Shown piece by piece: positions 10,770 to 20,742 of a DNA stretch of 55,235 nt. Position numbers and translations under genes: made by a program. Below the pieces are notes generated by a model, which was given only the letters and a program-made list of their open reading frames with translations, had not been told where the DNA came from and made no database searches. The stretch comes from PALSA-610 sp038213435. Lineage in GTDB: Bacteria; Actinomycetota; Acidimicrobiia; IMCC26256; PALSA-610. The stretch is from NCBI GenBank assembly GCA_038213435.1, contig JBBQTI010000029.1:1-55235 (forward strand). Direction: 5' to 3'. How positions within the stretch are numbered: position 1 is the first letter of the stretch; each line of letters begins with the position of its first letter.

Positions 10770-12017
10770 ATGAGCGGCATCCGGCGCACGCGCCGCGCAT
10801 CGGGCTTGCGCGTCGTCACCGAAGCGCTCCCCCAGCTGCGCTCGGTAACGCTCGGCGCGTGGGTGGGCAGCGGCGCGCGCGACGAGCAAGGCGCGGAGTG
10901 GGGCGCGAGCCACTTCCTCGAGCACCTGTTGTTCAAGGGCACGGAGCAGCGCAGCGCCCGCGAGATCGCGGAGGCGATCGAGTCGGTCGGCGGCGAGATG
11001 AACGCGTTCACGGCGCACGAGCAGACGGTGTTCTACGTACGCGTGCCCGACGTGCAGCTCGAGGCTGCGTTCGACGTGCTCGCCGACGTGCTGTGGAACC
11101 CGGCATTTCGCTCCGACGACGTGGAGTCCGAGCGGCGCGTCATCCTCGAAGAGATCGGGATGCGCGAAGACACCCCTGACGATCTCGTCCACGACCTCTT
11201 CGCAAGCGCGATCTTCCCCGATCATCCGCTCGGGCGCGAGGTGCTCGGGAGCGACGCATCGATCGCGGCGATGGCGCGCGACGACATTGCTGCGTACCAC
11301 TCGGCTCACTACCGACCGTCGAATGTCGTCTTCGCCGCCGCGGGCAACCTCACCCACGAAGGGGTGCTCGAGCTCGTCGACGCGCGCTTTCCGTCCGCCG
11401 AGGGTTTGCGCCCGCCCCGACCCCGACCGACCGCGGTCGCGGCGCAGCCGGTTCTCGTGCTGAGCCGGGACACCGAACAGGCACACGTCGTCAGCGGCGT
11501 GCGGGCGCTGGCCGCGCTCGACCCCGACCGCTATGCCCTCACCGTCGTCAACCAAGTGCTCGGCGGCGGCATGTCGTCGCGGCTGTTCCAGGAGATACGC
11601 GAGACCCGGGGTCTCGCATACTCGGTCTTCTCGTACCAGGCGTCGTTCGACGACGCGGGCTATGTCGCGATCTACGCCGGGACCGCGCCCGAGCACGTAC
11701 CCGAAACGCTCTCCGTCATCGATGCCGAGCTCGATCGACTCGTGAAGGAAGGACTCTCCGACGCCGAGATCGGCGCGGCGAAGGGTCACTTGGTCGGTTC
11801 GCTCGCGATGTCGCTCGAGACGTCGGCGAGCCGCATGCGTCGCCTCGGACGATCGGAGCTGATCGAAGGCGAGATCCCGAGCCTCGAGGAACTGGTTGCC
11901 CGCATCGACGTGGTGACTGCCGACGACGTCGCTCGTGTGGTCGACCGGGTGTTCGCCGGCGCGCCCCGGACGCTCGCGGTCGTCGGTCCGCACGCGGCTT
12001 CGGAGTTCGTCTCGTAG
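10770..12017 (+). CDS. M16-family zinc metallopeptidase
   Basis: This 415-residue protein belongs to the insulinase/mitochondrial processing peptidase family M16. The inverted zinc motif HxxEH is present as HFLEHLLFKGT near residue 46, with the downstream glutamate region ESVGGEMNAFTAHEQTVFY. The C-terminal inactive-half signature includes GGGMSSRLFQEIRETRGLAYSV. The length fits single-chain bacterial M16B peptidases. The gene starts 16 nt after pnp, the common neighbour of this peptidase in Gram-positive bacteria. Its natural substrate is unknown; these enzymes usually degrade short peptides. Confidence 0.93.
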   Translation: MSGIRRTRRASGLRVVTEALPQLRSVTLGAWVGSGARDEQGAEWGASHFLEHLLFKGTEQRSAREIAEAIESVGGEMNAFTAHEQTVFYVRVPDVQLEAAFDVLADVLWNPAFRSDDVESERRVILEEIGMREDTPDDLVHDLFASAIFPDHPLGREVLGSDASIAAMARDDIAAYHSAHYRPSNVVFAAAGNLTHEGVLELVDARFPSAEGLRPPRPRPTAVAAQPVLVLSRDTEQAHVVSGVRALAALDPDRYALTVVNQVLGGGMSSRLFQEIRETRGLAYSVFSYQASFDDAGYVAIYAGTAPEHVPETLSVIDAELDRLVKEGLSDAEIGAAKGHLVGSLAMSLETSASRMRRLGRSELIEGEIPSLEELVARIDVVTADDVARVVDRVFAGAPRTLAVVGPHAASEFVS

Positions 12018-12020
12018 GCT
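12015..12020 (+). promoter_or_regulatory. Possible -10 hexamer for dapB
   Basis: TAGGCT overlaps the stop codon of the M16 gene and lies 9 nt before the dapB ATG. It would produce a nearly leaderless dapB transcript. Confidence 0.4.
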
Positions 12021-12029
12021 GGCACGCGC

Positions 12030-12797
12030 ATGATTCGGGTCGGCGTGTTCGGTGCGGGCGGGCGCATGGGATCGACCGTGTGCCGCGCGGTGAGCGACGC
12101 CCCCGACATGGAGTTGGTCGCCGCGGTCGACCCGGTGCACGCGGGAACGGAATCGGGGGAGATCCGGCTTGCGGCAGGCGCGCACCAGCTGGAGGTGGCC
12201 GGCGCGCAGGTTGCGGTCGACTTCACGATGCTCGAGGCGGCTCGGGAGAACATCCGTTGGTGCGCCGAGCACGGTGTGCATGCCGTCGTGGGTACGACCG
12301 GGTTCGGCGAGGCCGAGCTCGCGGAGTTCGCCGACCTGTTCGATCGCTCCGACGCGAACGTGCTGATCGCTCCGAACTTCGCGGTCGGCGCGGTGTTGAT
12401 GATGCGCTTCGCCGAGATGGCCGCTCCGTTCTTCGAGACCGCCGAGGTCATCGAGCTTCATCACGATCAGAAGGCCGACGCGCCCTCGGGTACCGCCGCG
12501 CTCACCGCCCGGCGGATGGCGGCCGCGTCGAAGGATTGGGCCGACGACCCGACGACCACTCTGGTGGCGCCCGGCGCGCGGGGCGGCCTGGTCGACGGGA
12601 TTCCCGTGCATTCCGTCCGGATGCGCGGCATGGTCGCGCACCAGGAGGTGCTGCTGGGCACCACCGGCCAGACCCTGTCGATCCGCCACGATTCGTACGA
12701 CCGGGCGTCGTTCATGCCCGGCGTCCTGCTCGCGGTGCGCAAGATCGCCGAGACGCCGGGGCTCACGGTCGGCCTCGACGCGTTGCTCGGTCTGTGA
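12030..12797 (+). CDS. dapB: 4-hydroxy-tetrahydrodipicolinate reductase
   Basis: DapB reduces hydroxy-tetrahydrodipicolinate with NAD(P)H in lysine and peptidoglycan diaminopimelate synthesis. The 255-residue product shows the Rossmann start VGVFGAGGRMGSTV and the family signature IELHHDQKADAPSGTA, which contains the catalytic His/Lys region. GMVAHQEVLLGTTGQTLSIRHDS completes the substrate-binding domain. The ATG at 12030 lies 12 nt after the peptidase stop. Other dap genes (dapF, dapC, dapD, dapE) sit at 37.6-42.8 kb. Confidence 0.97.
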   Translation: MIRVGVFGAGGRMGSTVCRAVSDAPDMELVAAVDPVHAGTESGEIRLAAGAHQLEVAGAQVAVDFTMLEAARENIRWCAEHGVHAVVGTTGFGEAELAEFADLFDRSDANVLIAPNFAVGAVLMMRFAEMAAPFFETAEVIELHHDQKADAPSGTAALTARRMAAASKDWADDPTTTLVAPGARGGLVDGIPVHSVRMRGMVAHQEVLLGTTGQTLSIRHDSYDRASFMPGVLLAVRKIAETPGLTVGLDALLGL

Positions 12798-12849
12798 TCG
12801 TGTTTGGCACGCGGCCGCATCGCGTCTAGCTTCCGCCTTTTCCGGGGGG

Positions 12850-13574
<725 letters not shown>

Positions 13575-13578
<4 letters not shown>

Positions 13579-14285
13579 CCGCACTCCTCGAGGTTTCGGA
13601 GCTGCGCGCCGGATACGGCGCGGTGCGGGTTCTCCACGGGATCGACTTCTCCGTCGATGAAGGCGAGGTCGTGGTGATCCTCGGCGCCAACGGCGCGGGC
13701 AAGACCACCACGTTGCGGGCGATCTCCGGGATGATCGAAGCCGGCGGTCGCGTCGTGTTCGACCAGCGTTCGATCGTCGGCCGGCGTCCGGAGAAGATCG
13801 CAGCCGCGGGCATCGCCCACGTGCCTCAGGGGCGGGGAACCATCCTCGACCTCACGGTCGAGGAGAACCTGCGCATCGGCGCGTACTTGCGGCGCGGTCC
13901 GGAGATCGAATCCGACATCGACCGCTGGTACTCGACATTTCCGCGGCTGAAGGACCGGCGCGCCCAGCATGCCGGGAGCATGAGTGGCGGCGAGCAGCAG
14001 ATGATCGCGATCGCGCGGGCGCTGATGGCTCGGCCGAAGCTCGTCCTGCTCGACGAACCGTCGCTCGGGCTCGCGCCGCTCGTCACCCAGGAGCTGTTCC
14101 GTACGCTCACCGACCTCAATCGCGCCGACGGCATCTCGATGCTCGTCGTCGAGCAGAACGCCGGCCTCGCACTGAACCTCGCGGCGCGGGGCTACGTGCT
14201 CGAGGTCGGCACGATCGTCACATCCGGTTCGGCGGCCGAGCTGGCCGACAACGACGACGTGCGCCGCGCGTACTTGGGGATCTGA
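13575..14285 (+). CDS. livF: Branched-chain amino-acid-type ABC transporter ATPase, LivF-like
   Basis: This is the second ATPase of the importer, 236 residues. Walker A is GANGAGKTTTLRAISG, the signature is MSGGEQQMIAIARALM, and Walker B is LVLLDEPSLGLAPL. The text around VPQGRGTILDLTVEENLRIGAYLR is the usual LivF pattern. Translation starts at GTG in a four-base overlap with livG, and its stop shares one base with the livH ATG. LivG and LivF should form the heterodimeric motor bound to LivH and LivM on the inner face of the membrane. Confidence 0.93.
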
Positions 14286-15163
14286 TGTCACTCTTCCTCA
14301 CGCAGTTGATGAACGGGATCGGTAGCGGTGCGGTATACGCGTCGCTGGCGCTCGCGCTCGTCCTCGTCTTCCGCACCACGGGAATCCTGAACTTCGCGCA
14401 GGGTGAGATGGCGCTCTACTCGACCTACCTCGTGTGGTACTTCACGCAACACGACCTGCCCGTGTGGATTGCGATCCTGCTCTCGATGGCGATCTCCTTC
14501 GTCGGCGGCGCGGCGATCGAGCGGGTGCTGATCCGGCCGGTCGAGCAGGCATCGCCGCTCGTTCTCGTGATCGTCACCATCGGGATGTTCCTCGCGATCA
14601 ATTCGATCGCGCAGGTGCAGTTCGGCAACGACATCAAGCTCCTGCCGCGCGCCTACCCGAACAAGACGTGGTTGCCCGGGAACGTCCAGATATCCAGCGA
14701 CACGCTCGTGCTCGTCGGCGTGCTCCTCGCCGAATGCCTCATCCTCTATCTGCTGCTCAACCGGACGAGGATCGGACTCGCGTTCCGTGCCGTGGCGTCG
14801 AACCCCGAGTCGAGCCGGCTCGTCGGTGTTCCGGTCGGCCGGATGTTGATGCTGGGTTGGGCGATGGCCGCGGCGATCGGCGCGCTCGCGGGAGCGCTCG
14901 TTGTCGCGCCCGTCGGCCTCCAGGGTGCGAGCATGCAATCGATCCTCGTATACGCGTTCGCGTCGGCCGCGCTGGGCGGTTTCGACAGTCCGCTGGGCGC
15001 GGTCGTGGCCGGGTTGATCGTCGGAGTCGCCGGAACCATGACGACGCAATATCTGCACGCCGTGCACGACATCGAGCTCGTCGTACCGTTCGGGCTCATC
15101 CTCGTCGTCTTGCTGGTGCGTCCGTCCGGACTGTTCGGCTCGACCCGGGTGGAGCGCGTGTGA
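14285..15163 (+). CDS. livH: Branched-chain amino-acid-type ABC transporter permease, LivH-like
   Basis: This 292-residue permease has about eight hydrophobic segments. The N-terminus FLTQLMNGIGSGAVYASLALALVL and the following GILNFAQGEMALYS are hallmark LivH sequences. Further typical parts are RTRIGLAFRAVASNPESSRLVGVPV (the cytoplasmic coupling loop that meets the ATPase) and ALGGFDSPLGAVVAGLIVG. The start ATG overlaps the livF stop by one base and the stop overlaps the livM GTG by four, so the order G-F-H-M is tightly coupled. Confidence 0.93.
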   Translation: MSLFLTQLMNGIGSGAVYASLALALVLVFRTTGILNFAQGEMALYSTYLVWYFTQHDLPVWIAILLSMAISFVGGAAIERVLIRPVEQASPLVLVIVTIGMFLAINSIAQVQFGNDIKLLPRAYPNKTWLPGNVQISSDTLVLVGVLLAECLILYLLLNRTRIGLAFRAVASNPESSRLVGVPVGRMLMLGWAMAAAIGALAGALVVAPVGLQGASMQSILVYAFASAALGGFDSPLGAVVAGLIVGVAGTMTTQYLHAVHDIELVVPFGLILVVLLVRPSGLFGSTRVERV

Positions 15164-16239
15164 ATCTCGACCGGGTGCATGTGACGCGGCTCGTCCTCGC
15201 CCTCGTCCTCGTGGTCGGGGCCGCGTACCTGTTCGGCTGGTACATCCCGCAGTTCAAGGAGTCGGCGACGACCTATCTGTGGGCGGAGGCGTTCTACATC
15301 GGGGTCGCGGCCATGGGCCTCAACCTGCTGACCGGCTACAACGGCCAGGTGTCGATCGGACACGGCGCCTTCTTCGGCTTGGGTATGTACACGACCGCGA
15401 TCCTCATGCAGTCGCACAACTGGCCGTTCGTCGCGACGCTGCCGGTCGCGGCCGCGCTCTCGTTCGCCGTCGGTGTTCTCGTCGGTTTCCCGGCACTGCG
15501 GGTCAAGGGGCTCTACCTGGCGCTCGTCACGCTCGGGCTCGCCGTGCTGTTCCCGCAGCTGACGAGCCGCTTCGTGCCTCACGACCTGTGCCGGACGTGC
15601 GGGACCTCTCAAGTCGGCGAGCTCCCGCGAATCAAGCTGCGCCCGCCGTCCTGGACGCCGACGTTCATCAAGTTCAACGACCAATGGGCGTACTACGCGG
15701 CCCTGGCGATCGCCGTCATCGCGATCGTCGGCGTCGCGCTGATCGTGCGGAGTCGCTTCGGCCGGGCACTGATCGCGGTGCGCGACCACGAGGCCGCGGC
15801 AGAAACGGTCGGCATCAACATCGCACGGGTGAAGGTGATCGCGTTCGCCACGAGCGCGCTCTACGCGGGCACGGCCGGCTCCTGCTTCGTGCTCGTCAAG
15901 CGACTTGCGACCGCGTCGTCGGCGTCGACGTTCCAGATCTCGATCGAGCTCCTCGTCGCCGTGGTGGTCGGCGGGACCGCGACCGTCCTGGGCCCCTTCA
16001 TCGGGGGCGTGCTCGTCGTGTTCAGCGATCGGTACATCAGCGAGTCGTTCCCGAAAACGCTCTTGTTCTGGCACATCAACGATTCCGTCAAGAATCTGCT
16101 GTCGCCTGCGATCTTCGGTATCGGGTTGATCCTGCTCATGTACGTTCTGCCCGACGGCATCGTTGGCGGTGGACGGCGCATCGCGACTGTGGCGATACGG
16201 AGACTCCGCGGCCGGAGAACCTCACCAGCCCCGACGTGA
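15160..16239 (+). CDS. livM: Branched-chain amino-acid-type ABC transporter permease, LivM-like
   Basis: This is the second permease of the importer, 359 residues, with multiple hydrophobic segments. LivM signatures are GLNLLTGYNGQVSIGHGAFFGLG and RFGRALIAVRDHEAAAETVGIN, the latter being the coupling helix loop. It has a sizeable loop with two cysteines (CRTCG) between membrane segments, facing outside if the topology is standard. The GTG at 15160 within the livH stop is preferred; a long open frame running upstream to 14434 in this phase overlaps livH and is not coding. The solute-binding gene follows after 14 nt. Confidence 0.92.
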   Translation: MNLDRVHVTRLVLALVLVVGAAYLFGWYIPQFKESATTYLWAEAFYIGVAAMGLNLLTGYNGQVSIGHGAFFGLGMYTTAILMQSHNWPFVATLPVAAALSFAVGVLVGFPALRVKGLYLALVTLGLAVLFPQLTSRFVPHDLCRTCGTSQVGELPRIKLRPPSWTPTFIKFNDQWAYYAALAIAVIAIVGVALIVRSRFGRALIAVRDHEAAAETVGINIARVKVIAFATSALYAGTAGSCFVLVKRLATASSASTFQISIELLVAVVVGGTATVLGPFIGGVLVVFSDRYISESFPKTLLFWHINDSVKNLLSPAIFGIGLILLMYVLPDGIVGGGRRIATVAIRRLRGRRTSPAPT

Positions 16240-16253
16240 AAGGAACCGACGAC

Positions 16254-17639
16254 ATGACGGATGTTCGACGCGAACGTCGAGATGTCTCCAGAGTCCGAAC
16301 GATCCGTGCCGTTGCGCTCGGCGCCGCGCTCGCGCTCGTTGTCGCCGCGTGCGGAAGTGGCCGGGGAAGCTCGGACAGGACGGCGAATCCCACGACGCCG
16401 AGCGGTTCGACCGGCACCGCGCCGATCATCGACGCCTCGCAGTGCGACAGCTCGACGCTGACCCAGGGCGTCACCGGGGACACGATCAAGATCGGAACGA
16501 GCCTGCCGTTGTCGGGCACCTACTCTCCGTTCAGCGCGATCCTTCACGGCGAGTCGGCGTACTTCTCGTACATCAACTCGCTCGGTGGCGTGACTGTGGC
16601 GGGCAAGAAGTACAAGATCCAGCTCGTCAGCAAGGACGATGCCTACGACGCCTCGAAGACGTCGACCAACGTCGACACGTTGATCAACAGTGACAAGGTC
16701 TTCTCGCTGTTCAACGTCGTCGGAACCAAGAACAACCTCGGTGTGCGGGAGACGGTGAACTCCGATTGTGTTCCCGACCTCCTGATCGCGTCGGGTGCGG
16801 TGCAGTGGGGGAACACGAAGTACCCGTGGATGCTGGGTTCGGAGCTCGTGCCCTATCCGCTCGAGATGCGCGTGTTCGTCGACTACCTCTTGAAGAACAA
16901 GCCGAACGCGAAGATCGCGCTGCTCCACGCGAACGACGACTTCGGCCAGTCGTACCAGCTGACCCTCGAGGCGCTCGTGAAAGGCACGAGCCTCAGCATC
17001 GTCAAAGAGGCGAGCTACAACGCCGAGGGCTCCGAGGTCAAAGCGCAGGTGACGGATCTCGCGGCATCGAAAGCAGATACCTTCGTGCTCGGCGGCACGC
17101 TCCTCGCGTGCCCGAACGCGTTGACCGCTGCGCACGACGCGGGCTGGAAGCCCCTCATCTACATGTCGGGGACGTGCGTCTCGAAGCTGCTGTTCACCTT
17201 GGCCGGCGACGGCGCCGACGGCGTGATCAGCGTCACGCCGCTCCTCGATCCGGCCGACCCCACGAACGAGGCGAAGCCGGCAATGCAGCTCTACAAGCAG
17301 CAGGTGAAGAAGTACTTCCCGGCCGAGGACCTCCTCGATGGCATCGTCGGATACGGATGGTCGACGGCCGCGATGCTGCAGAAGATCCTCGAGGCGTCGC
17401 CGAAGCTCGACCGGGTGTCGGTCATGGAGACGGCACGCACATTGAAGGGAATCTCGAACGCGGGACTACAACTGGAAAGCTCCACGTTCGACACGAACAA
17501 GACCGACTGGTTCCTCGGTGAGACGTTCCAGCTCATCAAGTACGACAAGGCCGCCGGTCACACCGCAGCCATCGGGCCGATCAGCAATCTCGACGGCAAG
17601 ACGGCCGAGCTGTCCCCGCAGGCGCTTCTGCACAGCTGA
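16254..17639 (+). CDS. livK: Solute-binding lipoprotein of the Liv-type importer
   Basis: This 461-residue protein is a periplasmic-binding-type receptor (Peripla_BP_6 family) anchored as a lipoprotein. A basic N-region, a hydrophobic stretch (VALGAALALVVAA) and a lipobox ending at Cys33 are visible, followed by a Ser/Thr/Gly-rich linker. The mature part starts with IKIGTSLPLSGTYSPF, the family entry motif, then covers two lobes. The ATG at 16254 has GAAAGGAACC about 8 nt upstream. It closes the liv cluster and presumably sets its substrate specificity, which cannot be read from sequence. The stop lies only three bases from the convergent bioD stop. Confidence 0.93.
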   Translation: MTDVRRERRDVSRVRTIRAVALGAALALVVAACGSGRGSSDRTANPTTPSGSTGTAPIIDASQCDSSTLTQGVTGDTIKIGTSLPLSGTYSPFSAILHGESAYFSYINSLGGVTVAGKKYKIQLVSKDDAYDASKTSTNVDTLINSDKVFSLFNVVGTKNNLGVRETVNSDCVPDLLIASGAVQWGNTKYPWMLGSELVPYPLEMRVFVDYLLKNKPNAKIALLHANDDFGQSYQLTLEALVKGTSLSIVKEASYNAEGSEVKAQVTDLAASKADTFVLGGTLLACPNALTAAHDAGWKPLIYMSGTCVSKLLFTLAGDGADGVISVTPLLDPADPTNEAKPAMQLYKQQVKKYFPAEDLLDGIVGYGWSTAAMLQKILEASPKLDRVSVMETARTLKGISNAGLQLESSTFDTNKTDWFLGETFQLIKYDKAAGHTAAIGPISNLDGKTAELSPQALLHS

Positions 17640-17647
17640 GGCTCAGC
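17635..17647. terminator. Small palindrome joining the convergent livK and bioD stops
   Basis: GCTGAGGCTCAGC is palindromic and contains the livK stop (17637-17639) and the bioD stop on the other strand (17643-17645). Its stem is short, so terminator activity is uncertain, but there is no other space between the genes. Confidence 0.35.
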
Positions 17648-18278
17648 GCGCGATCAGCTCGACGACCGTGGCGAGGGCCTCGATGTCGGTGACGACCTCG
17701 AGGCCTTCGCGCGTCCGCAGCCACGCCGCGTTCCGAGCGTGCAACTCCGAGCCGGCGTCGAAGCGATTGAGGTAGACCACGACCCGGTGCCCGCGCAGCG
17801 CGTCGAGGCTCAAGCGGACGAGGTTGATCGTTCCGAGCCCGGCGTCGGCCACGAGAACGACGAGTGCGGGTGCCAGGGCCTCGATGAGCGCGACGCAATC
17901 GCCGTCGGCGGCAATCGGGGAGCGAACGCCGCCCGCGGTCTCGACGAGCACCAGTGCGTCCGCGGGCGCCTCGGAGGCGCGTACCTCGGCCACGAGGTCG
18001 GCCACCGTGAACGGGGCGAGCCCGAGTGCCTCGGCGGCCATCGGCGGAGCGATCGGAATCCGTAGCCAGCGATGCTGCGGACACACGGCCGTCGGCGCAA
18101 CGCCGGTCGCGACGCCGAGGACGTCGGCGTCGGTCGACCGGTCGCCGGACGCGAACGACTGCACGGGCTTGCGCGCGGCGACCCGGTGACCGCGGTCGCG
18201 CAAGGAACGCAGGACGGCCGCGGCAACGAATGTCTTGCCGACCTCGGTTCCCGTGCCGGCCACGGCCAGGAGCGTCAC
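17643..18278 (-). CDS. bioD: Dethiobiotin synthetase
   Basis: BioD closes the ureido ring of dethiobiotin from 7,8-diaminopelargonate with CO2 and ATP. The 211-residue protein starts LLAVAGTGTEVGKTF, with the P-loop at residues 8-16. ARKPVQSF contains the substrate lysine region, and VETAGGVRSP is the second family motif. The GTG at 18278 was chosen because it gives the P-loop at the normal N-terminal position and overlaps the bioF stop by four bases; a longer frame from 18476 is an artefact inside bioF. It is the last gene of bioA-bioF-bioD. Confidence 0.94.
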   Translation of the reverse strand: MTLLAVAGTGTEVGKTFVAAAVLRSLRDRGHRVAARKPVQSFASGDRSTDADVLGVATGVAPTAVCPQHRWLRIPIAPPMAAEALGLAPFTVADLVAEVRASEAPADALVLVETAGGVRSPIAADGDCVALIEALAPALVVLVADAGLGTINLVRLSLDALRGHRVVVYLNRFDAGSELHARNAAWLRTREGLEVVTDIEALATVVELIAR

Positions 18279-19402
18279 CGTGCCGGAACCGTGCCGAGCG
18301 CGCCGGTGAGGGCCCGGAGCAGGTGATCGAGCTGCGCGTCGGTGTGCGCCGCCGAGACGGTGACCCGCAACCGGGAGGTGCCGGCGGCAACGGTCGGCGG
18401 GCGGATCGCCGGCACGAGCAGGCCGTCGTCGAGCAGCGCGCCCGCCGCCTCGAGCGCCCGTTGCTCGTCGCCACACACGAACGGCACGATCGGCGACGGG
18501 TGACCAGGACGCAACCGGTCAACGTGCGCGCGCACGCGGGCGACGAGCCCATCGCCCTCGGACGACCTCACGACCTGGAGCGCGGCGAGCGCAGCCGCGG
18601 CATCCGCGGGCGTCGGGGCGGTCGTGAAGATGTAGGGACGGGCCAGATTCTCGACGAGTTCCACCGAGCGGGCGGAGCCTGCGACGAAGCCGCCCAGCGC
18701 ACCGAGCGTCTTCGACAACGTCCCGACGCGCAGAACGTCGGCGTCGGCGGGAACGTCGAGGTCGGGTCCGAGCACCGCGTGCGCCTCGTCGACGACGAGC
18801 AGCGCGCCCTCGCGGGCGCACAGCTCGACAATGCCTGCGAGGTCGGCGACGTCGCCGTCCATCGAGAACACCGTGTCGGTCACGACGAGCGCGCGCCGTG
18901 CGCCGCGGTTGCGCAACAGGGCCGCGAGGTGATCGAGATCGCGGTGCCGGTAGACGGCGACGTCGGCGCGCGCGAGCCGGCAACCGTCGATGATCGACGC
19001 ATGGTTGAGCTCGTCGCTGCATACGAGCACGCCTGCGCCGGCGAACGTCGTGAGGACGCCGAGGTTGGTCGCGAAGCCCGTTGGGAACAGTGCCGCCCGT
19101 GGCATCGCCTTCCACGCGGCCAGCTCTCGTTCGAGATCCGCGTGCACGGGGCGCGCGCCGACGATGAGTCGGGCGGAGCCCGCGCCCGCGCCCCAGCGGT
19201 CGAGTGCGTCGTGTGCGGCCGCGATCACCGCGGGATGTGCGCTCAGCCCGAGGTAGTCGTTCGACGCGAACGACACGACCGCGCGACCGTCGGCGGTCAG
19301 CCGACCTTCCGGACCCTTCGCGTCGAGCGTGCGGGGCGTGCGCCAGCGGCCGGCGGCACGAATGGTGTTCGCTTCGCCCTCGGCCCATGCGTGCCAGGTC
19401 AC
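18275..19402 (-). CDS. bioF: 8-amino-7-oxononanoate synthase
   Basis: BioF condenses pimeloyl-ACP (or -CoA) with alanine, a PLP-dependent decarboxylative reaction. The 375-residue protein shows SFASNDYLGLSAHPAV, HASIIDGCRLARADV, the VVDEAHAVLGP aspartate motif, and VGTLSKTLGALGGF in which Lys231 should bind PLP. The GSARLIVG region is near GAGAGSARLIVGARPVH, with some differences from the common GxGGSR form. The start overlaps the bioA stop by four bases. No bioB or pimeloyl-ACP genes (bioC/H) are in the window. Confidence 0.95.
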   Translation of the reverse strand: MTWHAWAEGEANTIRAAGRWRTPRTLDAKGPEGRLTADGRAVVSFASNDYLGLSAHPAVIAAAHDALDRWGAGAGSARLIVGARPVHADLERELAAWKAMPRAALFPTGFATNLGVLTTFAGAGVLVCSDELNHASIIDGCRLARADVAVYRHRDLDHLAALLRNRGARRALVVTDTVFSMDGDVADLAGIVELCAREGALLVVDEAHAVLGPDLDVPADADVLRVGTLSKTLGALGGFVAGSARSVELVENLARPYIFTTAPTPADAAAALAALQVVRSSEGDGLVARVRAHVDRLRPGHPSPIVPFVCGDEQRALEAAGALLDDGLLVPAIRPPTVAAGTSRLRVTVSAAHTDAQLDHLLRALTGALGTVPAR

Positions 19403-20715
19403 GGTTGTACCTCGCCGCCGCGATTTTCGCAGACCTCGTCGATTGCCCCGCTGAGCGCGTGCACGAGGCGATGCAGCTCCGGTGAGGTGACGGTCAAGGG
19501 AGGCATCAGAGTGACGTTGTCACCGATGGAGCGCAGGAGCACGCCCCGCTCCACTGCGGCGGCGCTCACCCGCCGGCCCCACAAGGGAGCACCGGCGGGG
19601 GGCGCGAGCTCGACCGCGCCCATGAGTCCGCGCAGACGCACCTCGCGCACGGCGGGCTTCGCTGCGATCCGATCGTGCAAGAGTCCGGCGAGCTCGTCGG
19701 AGCGCGCGCGCACGTTGGCGAGCACGCCCCACGCCTCGATCAGCTCGAGGTGCCGTAGCGCGACAGCCGCGGCGAGCGCGTTCCCGCCGAAGGAATGGCC
19801 GTGGTACAGAGTGTGACCGCCGAGGTCGTCACCGAGGAACGCGTCGAACACCCGCCCGCTGGCGGCCGTCACCGACATCGGGAGGTACCCCGCGGTGAGC
19901 CCCTTGCCGAGGCACAGGAGGTCGGGTCGCAGGTCGCACTGCTCCGACGCGAACAGCGTTCCCGTCCGCCCGAAACCGGTGGCGATCTCGTCGCAGATCA
20001 GCAGCACATCGTGTGCGCGGCACGCGGCGCCGAGCCGGGCCAACCCCGCGTGGTCGCCGAGCTGCATCCCGGCGGCGGCCTGCACCGAGGGCTCGACGAT
20101 CACGCCGGCGAGCTCCGATGCGTGCTCCGCGATCAAGCGCACCGCGACGTCGAAACACGCGGGATCGTCGAACGTGGGCGCCCGGACGACGGGGAAGCGC
20201 AACGCCTTGAACACGTCGGCGCCGAAACCGTCGTCGCCCACCGACAGCGCACCGATCGTGTCGCCGTGGTATGCGCCGCCGAACGCGAGGAACGTCGATC
20301 GTCCGGTCGCGCCGCGATTGTGCCAGTACTGGAACGCGATCTTCAGGGCCTGTTCGACTGCGGAGGCGCCGTCGCTGGCGTAGAGGAAATGCGGGTCGTC
20401 GACGGGCACCACGTGCGCCAACGCCTCGGACAGCTCGACGACGACGCGGTTGCCGTTGCCGAGCATCGTCGAGTGGGCGCCGAGGGCAAGCTGTTGCATC
20501 ACGGCGTCGTCGAGCTCCGGTACGTGGTGTCCGAGCGTCGTCACCCACAGCGACGAGATCGCGTCGAGATAGCGCCGTCCGTTGACGTCGATCAGCTCGT
20601 GACCTTCGGCCCGGTCGACGATGATCGGGCGGTTGTCGGCAAACGTCGCCATCTGGGTGAATCCGTGCCACACGACCTGCGCATCGCGTTGCACCCACTC
20701 GTCGTGCGCGGTCAC
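19399..20715 (-). CDS. bioA: Adenosylmethionine-8-amino-7-oxononanoate aminotransferase
   Basis: BioA transfers the amino group of S-adenosylmethionine to make 7,8-diaminopelargonate, using PLP. The 438-residue protein is a class III aminotransferase: SSLWVTTLGHHVPELDDA, ASDGASAVEQALKIAFQYW, AYHGDTIGALSVG, DEIATGFGR at 242-250 and LCLGKGLTAGYLPM with the PLP lysine at 271. The W in SSLWVT and the Y of AYHGDT match the substrate pocket of BioA rather than other class III enzymes. The GTG start lies 6 nt after a CAGAAT hexamer (minus strand), so the mRNA is probably leaderless. It heads the operon bioA-F-D. Confidence 0.95.
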   Translation of the reverse strand: MTAHDEWVQRDAQVVWHGFTQMATFADNRPIIVDRAEGHELIDVNGRRYLDAISSLWVTTLGHHVPELDDAVMQQLALGAHSTMLGNGNRVVVELSEALAHVVPVDDPHFLYASDGASAVEQALKIAFQYWHNRGATGRSTFLAFGGAYHGDTIGALSVGDDGFGADVFKALRFPVVRAPTFDDPACFDVAVRLIAEHASELAGVIVEPSVQAAAGMQLGDHAGLARLGAACRAHDVLLICDEIATGFGRTGTLFASEQCDLRPDLLCLGKGLTAGYLPMSVTAASGRVFDAFLGDDLGGHTLYHGHSFGGNALAAAVALRHLELIEAWGVLANVRARSDELAGLLHDRIAAKPAVREVRLRGLMGAVELAPPAGAPLWGRRVSAAAVERGVLLRSIGDNVTLMPPLTVTSPELHRLVHALSGAIDEVCENRGGEVQP

Positions 20716-20721
20716 AGGTCG

Positions 20722-20736
20722 ATTCTGGCGCAGAAT
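20722..20736. promoter_or_regulatory. Palindromic operator carrying divergent -10 elements (bioA / tetR)
   Basis: ATTCTG-GCG-CAGAAT is a perfect inverted repeat. Read on each strand it offers CAGAAT, and on each side exactly 6 nt separate it from a start codon: GTG of bioA at 20715 and ATG at 20743. It is well placed as the binding site of the adjacent TetR protein, giving control of biotin genes and of itself. This is inferred from geometry. Confidence 0.6.
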
Positions 20737-20742
20737 GTCGAG

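Noticed and set aside
14434..15159. An in-frame upstream extension of livM
   Set aside because: It overlaps the certain livH gene. The GTG at 15160 gives the family N-terminus and the usual four-base overlap.
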